Shown: positions 24,671 to 33,176, counted from the first letter of the stretch. The stretch is DNA of 64,000 nucleotides from Archangium sp. (GCA_030681645.1 JAUXRX010000036.1:109838-173837), one strand, 5' to 3'. Numbers and translations are program-made. The notes: generated by a model not told the origin, from the sequence alone.

Positions 24671-26380
24671 ATGCGAAAGCTCCTCTGGGTGCTCCTGCTG
24701 GCCGGCCTGTCAGCGTGTCCGAAGGCGAAGTGTGACTCCAGCACCTGTGCGTCCGGGTGCTGTGACTCGAGCGGCACCTGCCAGACCGGAGACTCGGCGG
24801 CCGCGTGCGGCACCGGCGGCGCGCTGTGCACCAGCTGCCTGGCCGGCTCGTGCTCGGCGTTGCGGGTGTGTTCACCTTCAGGCTCGGGAGGTGGCGGTGG
24901 AGGCGCTGGTGGCGGTGGAGGTGGAGGTGGCGGTGGCACGGGCGGAGGGGTCACCGGCGGTGGGGGCGGGGGCGCCACCGGCTCGCGCACCGTCACCTTC
25001 TCGCGCACCATCACGTACGTCGACGAGCGGGGCATGCAGGCCGTCCCCGAGCTGGGTGACGCGGGCATCTCGCTCTTCGTCGTCGACGGCGGGGCGCTGA
25101 TTCCCCTGCCGGGCGCGCGCACCGGCTCGAGCTGGGTGGCGCAGAACGTGCCCGCCGGCGAGTACGTCATCCGCTACGGGAACTTCTTCTACGTGGCCCG
25201 CGGCGACAGCCTCGACATCGGCTCGATGGACCTGGGCCGGCCCGATCAGCAGTACGTCGATGCGGGGGCCGCGACCTTCACCCTGGCCAGCGCGGGGCTG
25301 CCGGCGTGGAGCGACCTCGACTCGATGATCCTCTTCTCCCAGGGCGCCAACCTCTACGGGTGGGACCCGGCTGCCCTCACCTCGGGGCCCACGGCGGGCG
25401 CGATCCCCTCGGCCTTCACGTGGGACTACGGCGCGCTCACCGGCGCGGTCGACGCGCCCAGGCTCGAGGCCTCGAAGGGCGACACCCTGTGGGCGATGTT
25501 CCTGCAGGGTCAGGCCCTCATCACCACGCCCGTGCCCGGCGCCGCCGAGGACGGTGGCACGGCCAACGTGCCCTTCCAGTGCAACGTCTCGGCGGCGGTG
25601 GCGCACCTCACCTCGGTGACCGTCAACGCGGGGCCCAACGCGGCGGCCGTGACGTTCAGCGCCACGCCTTCGCAGTCGATCGCCGTGACGTTTCCCCGCA
25701 CGCAGTGGGCGGCGCGAACGGCCGAGGTGCACCCCCGGGCCGTGCTCTCCGGGGAGAGCCTCTACGTGGTGGCCGAGCCTGGCATCGCCACCGCCAGCGC
25801 CGACCTGATCAGCTGCTTCAATGATCCCCGCTTCGACAACCCGGTCAGCGACATCAACCGCTCGGTCACGGTGGTCAACCCGCTGCCCACCAACTGGAGG
25901 CTGCTGGGGGTGGCCGAGACGCTCTTCCGGGTGAGCGTGACCTTGCCCGACGCGGGCACCTGGTCGTCAGCGGCGAGCACCTACGCGGTGTCCGAGCTCA
26001 ACCAGCCGCTCACGCCCCAGGTGCATGCCCCTCTCCAGCTGACCGTGCAGAGCATTCCCGCCGATCAGCTCGTCACGGCGGCTGCCGCGGGACCGCTCAC
26101 GGTGAGCTGGGCGCCCAGCCCGGGGTTGCCGGCCGCCACCGACTATCTCGTCTCGGTGCTGCGGATGACGAAGCCGATGGGGGTGATCAACCGCGGGTCG
26201 ATCGCCGGGGCGCTCACCCGCGGCACGAGCTTCACCTTCCCGCCGGGCACGCTCAGCCTCGGCGGCATCTACCAGGTGCGGGTGCGCGCGCGCGTCACGC
26301 CTGCCACCGAGGCCGGGCCCTTCCTCGAGCGCGTCACGTCCAGCGCAGACGCGGTCACCAACCCGTTCCTCGCTCAGTGA
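24671..26380 (+). CDS. Cys-rich, Gly-linker lipoprotein of unknown function
   Basis: A 569-residue lipoprotein with signal peptide ending LSAC (Cys16). It opens with a Cys-dense segment (CDSSTCASGCCDSSGTCQ), typical of myxobacterial small disulfide modules, then a Gly-rich linker of about 35 residues. The rest consists of beta-rich domains with no enzyme motif, including a repeated VEPG/AGEYVIRYG-like carboxypeptidase-regulatory-type strand and a C-terminal fibronectin-like part (LTVSWAPSPGLPAATDYLVSVLRM). It overlaps the next gene (GTGA). It is likely surface exposed; function is not recognised. Confidence 0.85.
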   Translation: MRKLLWVLLLAGLSACPKAKCDSSTCASGCCDSSGTCQTGDSAAACGTGGALCTSCLAGSCSALRVCSPSGSGGGGGGAGGGGGGGGGGTGGGVTGGGGGGATGSRTVTFSRTITYVDERGMQAVPELGDAGISLFVVDGGALIPLPGARTGSSWVAQNVPAGEYVIRYGNFFYVARGDSLDIGSMDLGRPDQQYVDAGAATFTLASAGLPAWSDLDSMILFSQGANLYGWDPAALTSGPTAGAIPSAFTWDYGALTGAVDAPRLEASKGDTLWAMFLQGQALITTPVPGAAEDGGTANVPFQCNVSAAVAHLTSVTVNAGPNAAAVTFSATPSQSIAVTFPRTQWAARTAEVHPRAVLSGESLYVVAEPGIATASADLISCFNDPRFDNPVSDINRSVTVVNPLPTNWRLLGVAETLFRVSVTLPDAGTWSSAASTYAVSELNQPLTPQVHAPLQLTVQSIPADQLVTAAAAGPLTVSWAPSPGLPAATDYLVSVLRMTKPMGVINRGSIAGALTRGTSFTFPPGTLSLGGIYQVRVRARVTPATEAGPFLERVTSSADAVTNPFLAQ

Positions 26381-26850
26381 CCGTCAGCCCGCTCTCAGGC
26401 GCGCACTGCGGCAACCACCCGGCCGTCGCCGCGGTGGAGATCTGCACCCGCTGCGGCACGTTCCTGTGCGGCGACTGCGTGGAGTACTTCCAGGAGACGA
26501 CGCCTGCCTGCGCGAGCTGCCTCCCGCTGCTGAAGGGCGGGCCGGCGTCGGTGCGCGCGCGCGTCTCTCCGCTGTTCTCCACGGTGGGGCTGGCGTGCCT
26601 TCTGGCGGGCTTCGTGGTGCGCGGCCGGGCTGGGCTCGCCATCTGGGCGGTGGGCTTCGTGATCGGCTTCGCGGGCCTCGCCTTCGGGGTGCAGGAGCTG
26701 CGGCTGATCAGCGCGAAGCAGGCGGGTGAGCGCGGGCGCGGCTGGGCGCGGGCGGGCCTGGTGATCGGCGCGATCTTCGCGCTGGGCTTCGGGCTGCTCG
26801 CGGCGAGCTTCGCGCTCTTCACCTGGCGGGCGTTCGGCAGGCCGGGCTGA
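26377..26850 (+). CDS. B-box-type zinc finger membrane protein (DUF4190-like)
   Basis: A 157-residue protein with an N-terminal B-box-like zinc finger (CGNHP, CTRCG, LCGDCV, CASC) and three or four hydrophobic segments. The last pair (RGRGWARAGLVIGAIFALGFG) resembles the DUF4190 membrane module. It begins with GTG overlapping the preceding stop (GTGA), which suggests translational coupling. Its 3' end overlaps the convergent M15 peptidase gene by 32 bp. Function is unknown. Confidence 0.8.
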   Translation: MTVSPLSGAHCGNHPAVAAVEICTRCGTFLCGDCVEYFQETTPACASCLPLLKGGPASVRARVSPLFSTVGLACLLAGFVVRGRAGLAIWAVGFVIGFAGLAFGVQELRLISAKQAGERGRGWARAGLVIGAIFALGFGLLAASFALFTWRAFGRPG

Positions 26851-27622
26851 TCAGCTCAGGGCGGTACTCGAAGTGCATCGTGTCGAAGTGTTTCCAGCGG
26901 CCACCCCAGATGAAGCCCTCGGCCTCGAAGGCATCGACGATCTCCTGCGGCACCTTGTTCTTCCAGATCATCGGCTGGCCCCGGTACGTCCAGCGCCAGT
27001 AGTTGCTTCGCTCGACGTTGAGATCGATGGCGATGCCGAAGGCGTGGCCTGAGAGGCGCTTGCTGCGCTTGATGGTGCGCCAGATCCACGTGCCGCCGAT
27101 GTCCTTCAGGAAGGGGAGCAGCTTCGGGTTCTCCTTCACCTGCGGCTCGAGGCGGGTCACCACGTTGCGCAGCGCCTCGGCGGCGCGCTCGTGGAACGGG
27201 TAGCGCAGCCCGAAGAAGCGCACCTTGCCCAGGTGCTCCTGCACCTCGCTGCGCTTGCTCCCGTAGGTGGCCAGGAAGAGCTGCTCGACGCGCGCGCGGC
27301 CGGGATCCTCGATCGGTCCTGCATCGGTGGTGTCGATGGGGACGATCTTCCCCGTCACGTAGGGCGGATCGAAGATGTCGTGCAGGTCGGGGACTTCCTC
27401 TGACTCGGGATCGTCCGGGTCGACGGTCACCCCCGTGTCCCACGAGAGGAAGACGCCGTTCTCGAGGTCGAGGCCCCAGCCCGCGTCGGCCTTCCACTTC
27501 ACCGTGCCCGCGTACCAGGTGGGCAGGCAGGCGAGGCCGGCCGGGGGACGGCCTCCGTCGGGCGAGCGCACGCCGCCGTCGCTTTGGGTGAGGAGGGTTG
27601 CGAGGGCGACGGTGAGGATCAC
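26819..27622 (-). CDS. M15-family peptidase (D-Ala-D-Ala carboxypeptidase-like)
   Basis: A 267-residue exported peptidase. The zinc-site motif HAFGIAIDLN (SxHxxGxAxD type) and the later W..G.W..FDTMHFEYRP segment (second zinc histidine) are those of VanY/M15 peptidases that trim peptidoglycan peptides. GTG at 27622 gives a signal peptide (ILTVALATLL). A longer ORF to 27763 would prepend a PDPDADPD repeat encoded by a hexanucleotide tract, which is unlikely to be translated. The gene converges on a B-box membrane protein with a 32-bp overlap. Confidence 0.85.
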   Translation of the reverse strand: MILTVALATLLTQSDGGVRSPDGGRPPAGLACLPTWYAGTVKWKADAGWGLDLENGVFLSWDTGVTVDPDDPESEEVPDLHDIFDPPYVTGKIVPIDTTDAGPIEDPGRARVEQLFLATYGSKRSEVQEHLGKVRFFGLRYPFHERAAEALRNVVTRLEPQVKENPKLLPFLKDIGGTWIWRTIKRSKRLSGHAFGIAIDLNVERSNYWRWTYRGQPMIWKNKVPQEIVDAFEAEGFIWGGRWKHFDTMHFEYRPELISPACRTPAR

Positions 27623-27636
27623 GGGGTGAGTTTGGT

Positions 27637-27760
27637 TGGGGTCGGGGTCGGGGTCGGGGTCGGCGTCGGGGTCGGCGTCGGGGTCGGGGTCGGCGTCGGG
27701 GTCGGGGCCGGGATCGGGATCGCGATCGGGTTCGCGATCGGGCACGGCTTCGGCTTCGGG
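27637..27760. repeat. Hexanucleotide tandem repeat upstream of M15 peptidase
   Basis: About 20 head-to-tail, degenerate 6-bp units (GGGGTC, GGCGTC, GGGATC, GCGATC, GGGTTC) lie between the BCCP gene and the M15 peptidase start. The units are in the frame of the peptidase and read as Asp-Pro on the minus strand. The tract occupies the likely promoter/5' leader of the peptidase gene. Confidence 0.85.
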
Positions 27761-27804
27761 CACTGCTGGGTACGGGTTCGGGTGAGTGTGGCGATGAACG
27801 ATGG

Positions 27805-28332
27805 CTACTCGACGACGACCAGCGGGGCGCCGTTCTCGACCGTGGCGCCTTCCTTCGTGATCACCTCGGTGACGGTGCCGGCTTTCGGGCTCTTGAGCTC
27901 GTTTTCCATCTTCATCGCCTCGACCACCACCAGGCCCTGGCCTTCGGTCACTACGTCGCCCACCTTCACGAAGACCTTCACGATCTTCCCCGGCATGGGC
28001 GCGGTGACGATCTGCTTTCCCTCGACGGTGAAGCCCGCCGTGGCAGCGCGCAGGCGCAGCTTCCGCTCGTCGGCCACGTCGAAGCGGGTGAGCTGGCCAC
28101 GCAGCAGCACGCTCACCTCGTCGCCCTTCTCGTCGAACTCGACCGAGAACGACTGACCCTCGACGATCATCGACACCGCGCCGTTCGGGAGCACGAGCGA
28201 CTCGAGCTCGAAGGTGTGGCCGTCGAGCGTCACGGCGTAGCGGCCGTCACCCAGCGCCTCCACGTCGAGCTCGGCGGCGGGGGCCTCTTTGTGGGCCAGG
28301 TTCTTCGCGAAGTATTTCGTGCTGCGAGCCAT
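27805..28332 (-). CDS. Biotin carboxyl carrier protein (acyl-CoA carboxylase)
   Basis: A 175-residue protein with a C-terminal biotinyl domain. The biotin attachment motif EAMKMEN (K141), preceded by VTAPMPGKI, is standard. The N-terminal 90 residues carry a BT-like (GRYAVTLDGHTFEL) beta-domain of the type fused to acyl-CoA carboxylases that acts as a docking element. It follows the biotin carboxylase gene by 2 bp, forming a two-gene operon. The carboxyltransferase subunit is not in the window. The carried substrate (acetyl-, propionyl- or methylcrotonyl-CoA) cannot be decided. Confidence 0.9.
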   Translation of the reverse strand: MARSTKYFAKNLAHKEAPAAELDVEALGDGRYAVTLDGHTFELESLVLPNGAVSMIVEGQSFSVEFDEKGDEVSVLLRGQLTRFDVADERKLRLRAATAGFTVEGKQIVTAPMPGKIVKVFVKVGDVVTEGQGLVVVEAMKMENELKSPKAGTVTEVITKEGATVENGAPLVVVE

Positions 28333-28334
28333 CT

Positions 28335-29861
28335 TCAGGCCCCCTTCTTCCAGCTGCCCTGACGGCGTCCCGCTGACCGCCACGCTGACTGTGAGCTGCC
28401 CGTACCCTTGTGCGCGGCGGCGATGGTGGCCTGCTGCTTCTCTGCGCGCTGGTGGGCGCGCATGGCCGCCGCGATCATCGAGACGCGGGCCAGCGCGGCG
28501 TCTTCGTTGCCCAGCAACGTCTGGTGCTCGCGCCCCAGGAAGCCGGTGTCGTAGTCGCCCTTCACGAACTCCGGGTGCAGCACGATCTGCTTCAGGTAGC
28601 GCAGGTTGGTGGTGATGCCGGTGAGCACGTACTCGTCCAGCGCACGGCGCATCTTGAGGATCGCTTCCATGCGCGTGGGCGCCCAGACGCTCAGCTTCGA
28701 GATCATCGGATCGTAGAAGTTCGGCACCCGGTAGCCGGCGTACACCGCCGAGTCGTCGCGCACGCCCGGCCCGCTGGGCACGCGCACGTAGCTGATGGTG
28801 CCGGGCGACGGCATGAAGTTGGTGGCCGGGTCTTCCGCGTACACGCGCACCTCGATGGCGTGGCCGCGCGGCGCGATGGGCTTGAGCATGGGCAGCACGC
28901 CGCCCTGCGCCACGTGGATCTGCCAGGCGACGAGATCGATGCCCGTCACCCACTCGGTCACCGGGTGCTCGACCTGGAGCCGGGTGTTCATCTCGAGGAA
29001 GTAGAAGTTGCGCTTCGCGTCGACCAGGAACTCCACCGTGCCGGCGCCGACGTAGTCGACGGCCTTCGCCGCCTTCACCGCCACCGCGCCCATCGCCGCC
29101 CGCATCTCGGCGGTGAGAATGGGCGAGGGCGTCTCTTCCACGACCTTCTGGTTGCGCCGCTGGGCCGAACACTCGCGCTCGTTGAGGTGAATGACGTTGC
29201 CGTGCGTGTCGCCGAAGACCTGGATCTCCACGTGGTGCGGCTGATCGAGGAACTTCTCCATGTAGACCGAGTCGTTGCCGAACGCCGACATCGCCTCGCT
29301 GCGCGCCGTGCGCCACGCGGCGTCGAGATCTTCCGCGCGATCGACCCGGCGCATGCCCTTGCCGCCGCCGCCGCCCGCCGCCTTGAGCATCACCGGGAAG
29401 CCGATCTTCTGGGCGAAGGCCTTGGCCTCTTCCACGTCGACGAAGGGCGCCGCGTTGCCGGGCACCACGGGCACGCCGGCCTTGATCATGTTGGTGCGGG
29501 CCTGCGTCTTCTCGCCCATCGCGTCCATCGCGCTGGCGGGCGGGCCGATGAAGGTGATGCCGGCCTTGTCGCAGGCGCGCACGAACTTCGCGTTCTCGGA
29601 CAGGAAGCCGTAGCCCGGGTGAATCGCGTCGGCGCCCGACTTGCGCGCCGCCTCGAGGATGTTGTCGATGACCAGGTAGCTCTCGCGCGAGGCCGCCGGG
29701 CCCACGCAGTACGCCTCGTCGGCGAAGCGGGTGTGGAGCGCCGAGCGATCGGCCTCGGAATAGACCGCCACCGTCGCGAGCCCGAGCTCCTTGCAGGTGC
29801 GCATCACGCGGATGGCGATCTCTCCGCGATTGGCGACCAGGACTTTCTTGATGCGTGCCAT
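28335..29861 (-). CDS. Biotin carboxylase subunit of acyl-CoA carboxylase
   Basis: A 508-residue biotin carboxylase that ATP-dependently carboxylates the biotin of the adjacent carrier protein. Conserved features are VLVANRGEIAIRVMR, GYGFLSENA, the KAAGGGGGKGMR glycine-rich ATP loop, HHVEIQVFGD, ECSAQRRNQKVVEE, and FLEMNTRLQVEHPVTE. It carries a basic C-terminal tail of about 30 residues beyond the AccC core. ATG 29861 was chosen over upstream ORF extension because it starts at MARIKKVLVANRGE. Divergent from the saccharopine-like gene; likely substrates are short acyl-CoAs. Confidence 0.93.
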   Translation of the reverse strand: MARIKKVLVANRGEIAIRVMRTCKELGLATVAVYSEADRSALHTRFADEAYCVGPAASRESYLVIDNILEAARKSGADAIHPGYGFLSENAKFVRACDKAGITFIGPPASAMDAMGEKTQARTNMIKAGVPVVPGNAAPFVDVEEAKAFAQKIGFPVMLKAAGGGGGKGMRRVDRAEDLDAAWRTARSEAMSAFGNDSVYMEKFLDQPHHVEIQVFGDTHGNVIHLNERECSAQRRNQKVVEETPSPILTAEMRAAMGAVAVKAAKAVDYVGAGTVEFLVDAKRNFYFLEMNTRLQVEHPVTEWVTGIDLVAWQIHVAQGGVLPMLKPIAPRGHAIEVRVYAEDPATNFMPSPGTISYVRVPSGPGVRDDSAVYAGYRVPNFYDPMISKLSVWAPTRMEAILKMRRALDEYVLTGITTNLRYLKQIVLHPEFVKGDYDTGFLGREHQTLLGNEDAALARVSMIAAAMRAHQRAEKQQATIAAAHKGTGSSQSAWRSAGRRQGSWKKGA

Positions 29862-29915
29862 GGCGCGTGTGTCTATCCGAAGACGGCGCGAGTGGAGCGG
29901 GTTAGTGAGGGGGCC

Positions 29916-31124
29916 ATGACGGACCGCACTTTCGACATCGTCCTCTTCGGCGCGACAGGCTTCACCGGCCGGCTGGTGGCCGAGTACCTCGCCAACCACG
30001 CCCCCTCCGACGTGCGCATCGCGCTGGCGGGCCGCAACACGAGCAAGCTCGAGGGCATCCGCGCCGGGCTGCCGGAGCGCGCGCGGGCCTGGCCGCTGGT
30101 GGTGGCCGACTCCGCTGACGCGGCCTCGCTGGAGAAGCTGGCCTCGCAGACGAAGGTGGTGTGCACCACGGTGGGGCCCTACGCGAAGTACGGGCTGCCG
30201 CTGGTCGCCGCCTGCGCGAAGGCGGGCACGCACTACTGCGACCTCACCGGCGAGCCCCAGTTCATGCGCGACAGCATCGACCTGCACCACGAGACCGCGA
30301 AGGCGAGCGGCGCGCGCATCGTGCACACGTGCGGGTTCGACTCCATTCCTTCTGACCTGGGCGTGCTCGGGCTGTTCGAGGCGCTGGGACCGCTCACCCG
30401 CGCGACGTACGTGGTGGAGATCCTCAAAGGGGGCGCCAGCGGCGGCACCATCGCGTCAGCCCTCAACGGCCTCGACCAGGCGAAGACCGACAAGAAGGTG
30501 CGCAAGAGCCTGGTCGACCCCTACGCGCTGTCTGCCGATCGGGCCGCGGAGCCGAAGCTCGGTGACGAGCGCGACCAGTCGACCTTCCGCTTCGATGACT
30601 TCGTGGGCCAGTGGACCGCGCCGTTCATCATGGCCTCGGTGAACACCCGCGTGGTGCGCCGCTCGAACTCGCTGCGCGGCCACGCGTACGGCAAGGCGTT
30701 TCGTTACGCCGAGGTGAGCGGCATGAAGAAGGGCCCGCGAGGCTTCTTCAGGGCCGCGACCTTCACCGCGGGGCTGGGCCTCTTCGTGGGCAGCCTCCTG
30801 TTCGGCCCCACGCGCAAGCTGGTGGAGTCGCGCCTGCCCAAACCCGGCGAAGGCCCGAGCGAGGAGACGCGCAAGAACGGGTTCCTGCGGGTGCGCGTGT
30901 TCGGTGAGTCTGAGGGTGGGGTTCGCAAGACCATGCTCATCGAAGGGAAGGGCGACCCCGGCTACCAGCTCACCTCGCTGCTCCTCGGGGAATCGGCGCT
31001 GTGCCTGGCGCGCGACGACGCGAAGCTGCCGAAGGTGGCGGGCGTGCTCACGCCGGCCACCGCGATGGGCCGGGTGTTGACCGACCGCCTCGTCGCCGCG
31101 GGGATGGTGTTCAAGCTGGAATGA
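29916..31124 (+). CDS. Saccharopine dehydrogenase-like / trans-acting enoyl reductase family protein
   Basis: A 402-residue Rossmann-fold oxidoreductase. The N-terminal nucleotide-binding site VLFGATGFTGRLVAEYLA, the VVGPYAKYG-type block (TTVGPYAKYGLPLV) and ACAKAGTHYCDLTGEPQFM match the saccharopine-dehydrogenase-like/trans-acting enoyl reductase family. One hydrophobic stretch (FTAGLGLFVGSLLFG) lies near residue 285. The family includes lipid-modifying enoyl reductases, but many members lack proven activity. ATG 29916 is preceded by GAGGGGG. It overlaps the DUF309 gene (ATGA), so the two are coupled. Confidence 0.85.
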   Translation: MTDRTFDIVLFGATGFTGRLVAEYLANHAPSDVRIALAGRNTSKLEGIRAGLPERARAWPLVVADSADAASLEKLASQTKVVCTTVGPYAKYGLPLVAACAKAGTHYCDLTGEPQFMRDSIDLHHETAKASGARIVHTCGFDSIPSDLGVLGLFEALGPLTRATYVVEILKGGASGGTIASALNGLDQAKTDKKVRKSLVDPYALSADRAAEPKLGDERDQSTFRFDDFVGQWTAPFIMASVNTRVVRRSNSLRGHAYGKAFRYAEVSGMKKGPRGFFRAATFTAGLGLFVGSLLFGPTRKLVESRLPKPGEGPSEETRKNGFLRVRVFGESEGGVRKTMLIEGKGDPGYQLTSLLLGESALCLARDDAKLPKVAGVLTPATAMGRVLTDRLVAAGMVFKLE

Positions 31125-31471
31125 AGCCCGAGACCACAGAGGCCCTGCGCGCGGGGCGGGAGCTCTTCAACCAGGGCAGGCACTTCGACGCCCACGAGGT
31201 GTGGGAGGTGGCGTGGCGGAAGGAAGAGGGCGAGACGAAGCGGTTGCTGCAGGCGTTGATCCTGGTGGCGGCGGGGTGTCACAAGGCCACGAAGAACGAA
31301 CCGCGTGGCGCGGTGAAGCTGCTGGGCACGGCGCTGGAGAAGCTGGCTCCCTTCCCTGAGCTCGACGGATTCCGCCGGGCCGTGGCGCAGGCGCTGGCAC
31401 AAGCCGAGCGCTGGTTGTCGGGCGAGGGCCCCGCGCTCAGCCCCTCGTTCCAGCTCGATCAGCGCTTCTGA
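31121..31471 (+). CDS. DUF309-domain protein
   Basis: A 116-residue helical protein with the DUF309 signature FNQGRHFDAHEVWEVAWR near residue 16-33. ATG overlaps the stop of the upstream oxidoreductase gene (ATGA), so translation is coupled. The biochemical role is unknown for the family. It ends before a 10-bp-arm hairpin that separates it from a convergent lipoprotein gene. Confidence 0.88.
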   Translation: MKPETTEALRAGRELFNQGRHFDAHEVWEVAWRKEEGETKRLLQALILVAAGCHKATKNEPRGAVKLLGTALEKLAPFPELDGFRRAVAQALAQAERWLSGEGPALSPSFQLDQRF

Positions 31472-31531
31472 CGACGAGAGGCCGTGCGGCCGTCTCGCAA
31501 GCGCCATTCCGGGAGATCGACCACGGCGCGA

Positions 31532-31558
31532 CCAGGGTTCCAGGCGCGGGAACCCTGG
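31532..31558. terminator. Hairpin between convergent DUF309 and lipoprotein genes
   Basis: A perfect 10-bp inverted repeat (CCAGGGTTCC and GGAACCCTGG) with a 7-nt loop lies midway between two convergent genes. There is no T-run, so it may be a bidirectional, non-canonical terminator or mRNA end-protector. Confidence 0.45.
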
Positions 31559-31593
31559 CCATGCCGCGGCGCGCACTGCTGCTTCGAGGGTGC

Positions 31594-32193
31594 TCACTCG
31601 TCGAAGCAGGCCGGCCCCGACTTCACGAACTTCACCGGGGCCAGCCTCACCGTCGAGGTGTTGCGCGTGCCGACGAGGTGACCGGTGCCTTCGTCGAGCG
31701 CGAGCGACCAGGTGACCTTCGTCGCGTGGGCCTGCGGTTCAGGCGACAGGCGACGGCTGGGCATGCCCTCGTAGACCCGGGTGTCGCTCGGCCCGAGCGA
31801 GCACTCGGTGCCCTCGAGTATCAGCACCCCGCCGTCGAAGCCGCCGCGCACCTCTTCGCAGCGCCGCGACTCCGTGAGCAGGTTTCCCGTGCGGCTCACC
31901 GTCGAGGTGCTGGCCCAGAGCTGAACGTGGTCACCGCGCTGGCGGAGCGTCCACGCCCGCACCGTGGAGCGATCCGGGTTGAGGGTGCGGTAGCCGTCGG
32001 CGCAACGCACCACCGGTCCGGGGACGAGCTGTCCCGTCTGCTCCCACGGGCCCGAGAGGCCGCCTCCGTCGGTGCGCTCGACGTCGGGTGGGTTGCGGCA
32101 CTCACAGGCTTCGCGCTTCGGCGCTTCCGCGACGCGCACCTGTCGCACCGCCGGCTGGCACGCGACACAGAGCAGGATGACGAGCCACCTCAC
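31594..32193 (-). CDS. Hypothetical lipoprotein
   Basis: A 199-residue lipoprotein, signal MRWLVILLCVAC with the lipid-attachment Cys at 12. The mature protein has several Cys pairs (CECRNP, VRCADG, RRCEEV, TECSLG) and is predicted to be beta-rich. I do not recognise its family. It lies in the minus direction, 15 bp downstream of a small membrane protein gene, possibly co-transcribed. Confidence 0.75.
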   Translation of the reverse strand: MRWLVILLCVACQPAVRQVRVAEAPKREACECRNPPDVERTDGGGLSGPWEQTGQLVPGPVVRCADGYRTLNPDRSTVRAWTLRQRGDHVQLWASTSTVSRTGNLLTESRRCEEVRGGFDGGVLILEGTECSLGPSDTRVYEGMPSRRLSPEPQAHATKVTWSLALDEGTGHLVGTRNTSTVRLAPVKFVKSGPACFDE

Positions 32194-32208
32194 CGCGTGA
32201 AGCGTAGC

Positions 32209-32826
32209 TCAGCGGTTCTGATCGTCGGCGACGAGGCTGCTCGTGCCGGTGGAGGTCCCACCCAGTTGTGCCCACGCAGCCTCCGCGGCGGCGCGGGCCT
32301 GCTCGCTGTTCTCGAGGCGCGCCTGGTACGACGACGCCACGAAGCGCCACGCCGCGCTGTCCTGCATGGGGTTCTTCTGCAGCGACTCGTGGATCTCGCT
32401 CGCCACGTGCGCGGGCACGAGGTCAGGCGTGGCCGAGATGCCGGTGGCGGCCTTGAAGATGAGCCGCCGCGCGAGTGAGGCCTTGTTCGGCCTTCCCGCC
32501 AGGAACGTGAGCAGCCCCCACGCGACCACGGCGACGCCTGCGAAGATGAAGTCTGCCGGGCCGCGCCGGTACGACGGCGTCACCATCGCCATCACCCCTG
32601 CGATGATCGCCGCGATGAAGGCGCCCCAGCGCAGGTACGCCAGCAGCACGCTCTTGGCGTTGAGCGGAATGGGGAACCCGTCGACGCCGTTGCCGCGGTC
32701 GCGCAGCACGAAGAACGATTCCATGGGGATCAACGGCACCCCGATCATGAAGAACTTCGTCTGAATGCTCTCCTCGCCGACCTGGTCGACGGTGCCCGTG
32801 AACACGGTGCCGATTCGGATTCCCAT
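32209..32826 (-). CDS. Hypothetical integral membrane protein
   Basis: A 205-residue protein. The first 60 residues (MGIRIGTVFTGTVDQVGEESIQTKFF) look soluble. Two membrane helices follow (LRWGAFIAAIIAGVMAMV and FIFAGVAVVAWGLLTFLAG), then a cytosolic Ala-rich helical tail. ATG 32826 was chosen in preference to a 13-residue longer ORF beginning with MSSHPG, as it begins the conserved-looking segment. It is divergent from the toxin-antitoxin pair. No function assigned. Confidence 0.72.
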   Translation of the reverse strand: MGIRIGTVFTGTVDQVGEESIQTKFFMIGVPLIPMESFFVLRDRGNGVDGFPIPLNAKSVLLAYLRWGAFIAAIIAGVMAMVTPSYRRGPADFIFAGVAVVAWGLLTFLAGRPNKASLARRLIFKAATGISATPDLVPAHVASEIHESLQKNPMQDSAAWRFVASSYQARLENSEQARAAAEAAWAQLGGTSTGTSSLVADDQNR

Positions 32827-32889
32827 GGCGGCCTGACACCGGCACGGCCCGGGGTGTGAAGACAAAGTGGTGGAGAAGGGCGTATTCTC

Positions 32890-32910
32890 AACTGGTCAGA
32901 CTGACCAGTT
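32890..32910. promoter_or_regulatory. Operator palindrome of toxin-antitoxin operon
   Basis: AACTGGTCAG and CTGACCAGTT form a perfect 10-bp inverted repeat around a single A. It ends just before the antitoxin ribosome binding site (GGAAGGAG), 15 bp upstream of the ATG. A TATTCT -10-like element lies just upstream at 32883. Antitoxins of the Phd/YefM type normally repress their own operon at such sites. Confidence 0.8.
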
Positions 32911-32924
32911 CGGAAGGAGCCGCC

Positions 32925-33176
32925 ATGACGTGGACATTTCAGGACGCCAAGGCGCGGTTGAGTGAGGTCGCCCGCCGCGCGAGAAGTGAAGGGCCCCAGC
33001 GGGTGACCGTGCGTGGCCGCGCTGCCCTGGTCGTGTTGAGCGAGGAGGACTTCACCCGCCTCAGCCGGCGGCGGCGGCTGCGCCCGCTGGCCGAGCTCTA
33101 TCGGGCAAGTCCCGTCGCGGGCATTCCCTTCGACGTCAGGAGGAGTCGCGACACCGGGCGAAAGGTCTCGTTGTGA
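32925..33176 (+). CDS. Type II antitoxin, Phd/YefM-like
   Basis: An 83-residue antitoxin. The N-terminal half MTWTFQDAKARLSEVARRAR..GPQRVTVRGRAALVVLSEEDF is the Phd/YefM DNA-binding fold. The basic C-terminal tail ends RDTGRKVSL and should wrap the toxin. Start is ATG 32925 with GGAAGGAG spaced 5 bp; a longer ORF upstream would swallow the operator palindrome. The toxin gene overlaps by GTGA. It should bind the palindrome at 32890-32910. Confidence 0.88.
   Translation: MTWTFQDAKARLSEVARRARSEGPQRVTVRGRAALVVLSEEDFTRLSRRRRLRPLAELYRASPVAGIPFDVRRSRDTGRKVSL

Noticed and set aside
27623..27763. N-terminal PDPDADPD extension of the M15 peptidase as a real coding domain
   Set aside because: The extension is read from a degenerate hexanucleotide tract and would place a signal-like helix internally. 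The GTG at 27622 gives a signal peptide directly.
28410..29915. Upstream extension of the saccharopine-like protein by about 500 residues
   Set aside because: The extension is the antisense of the biotin carboxylase gene. ATG 29916 is preceded by GAGGGGG and begins the Rossmann fold.
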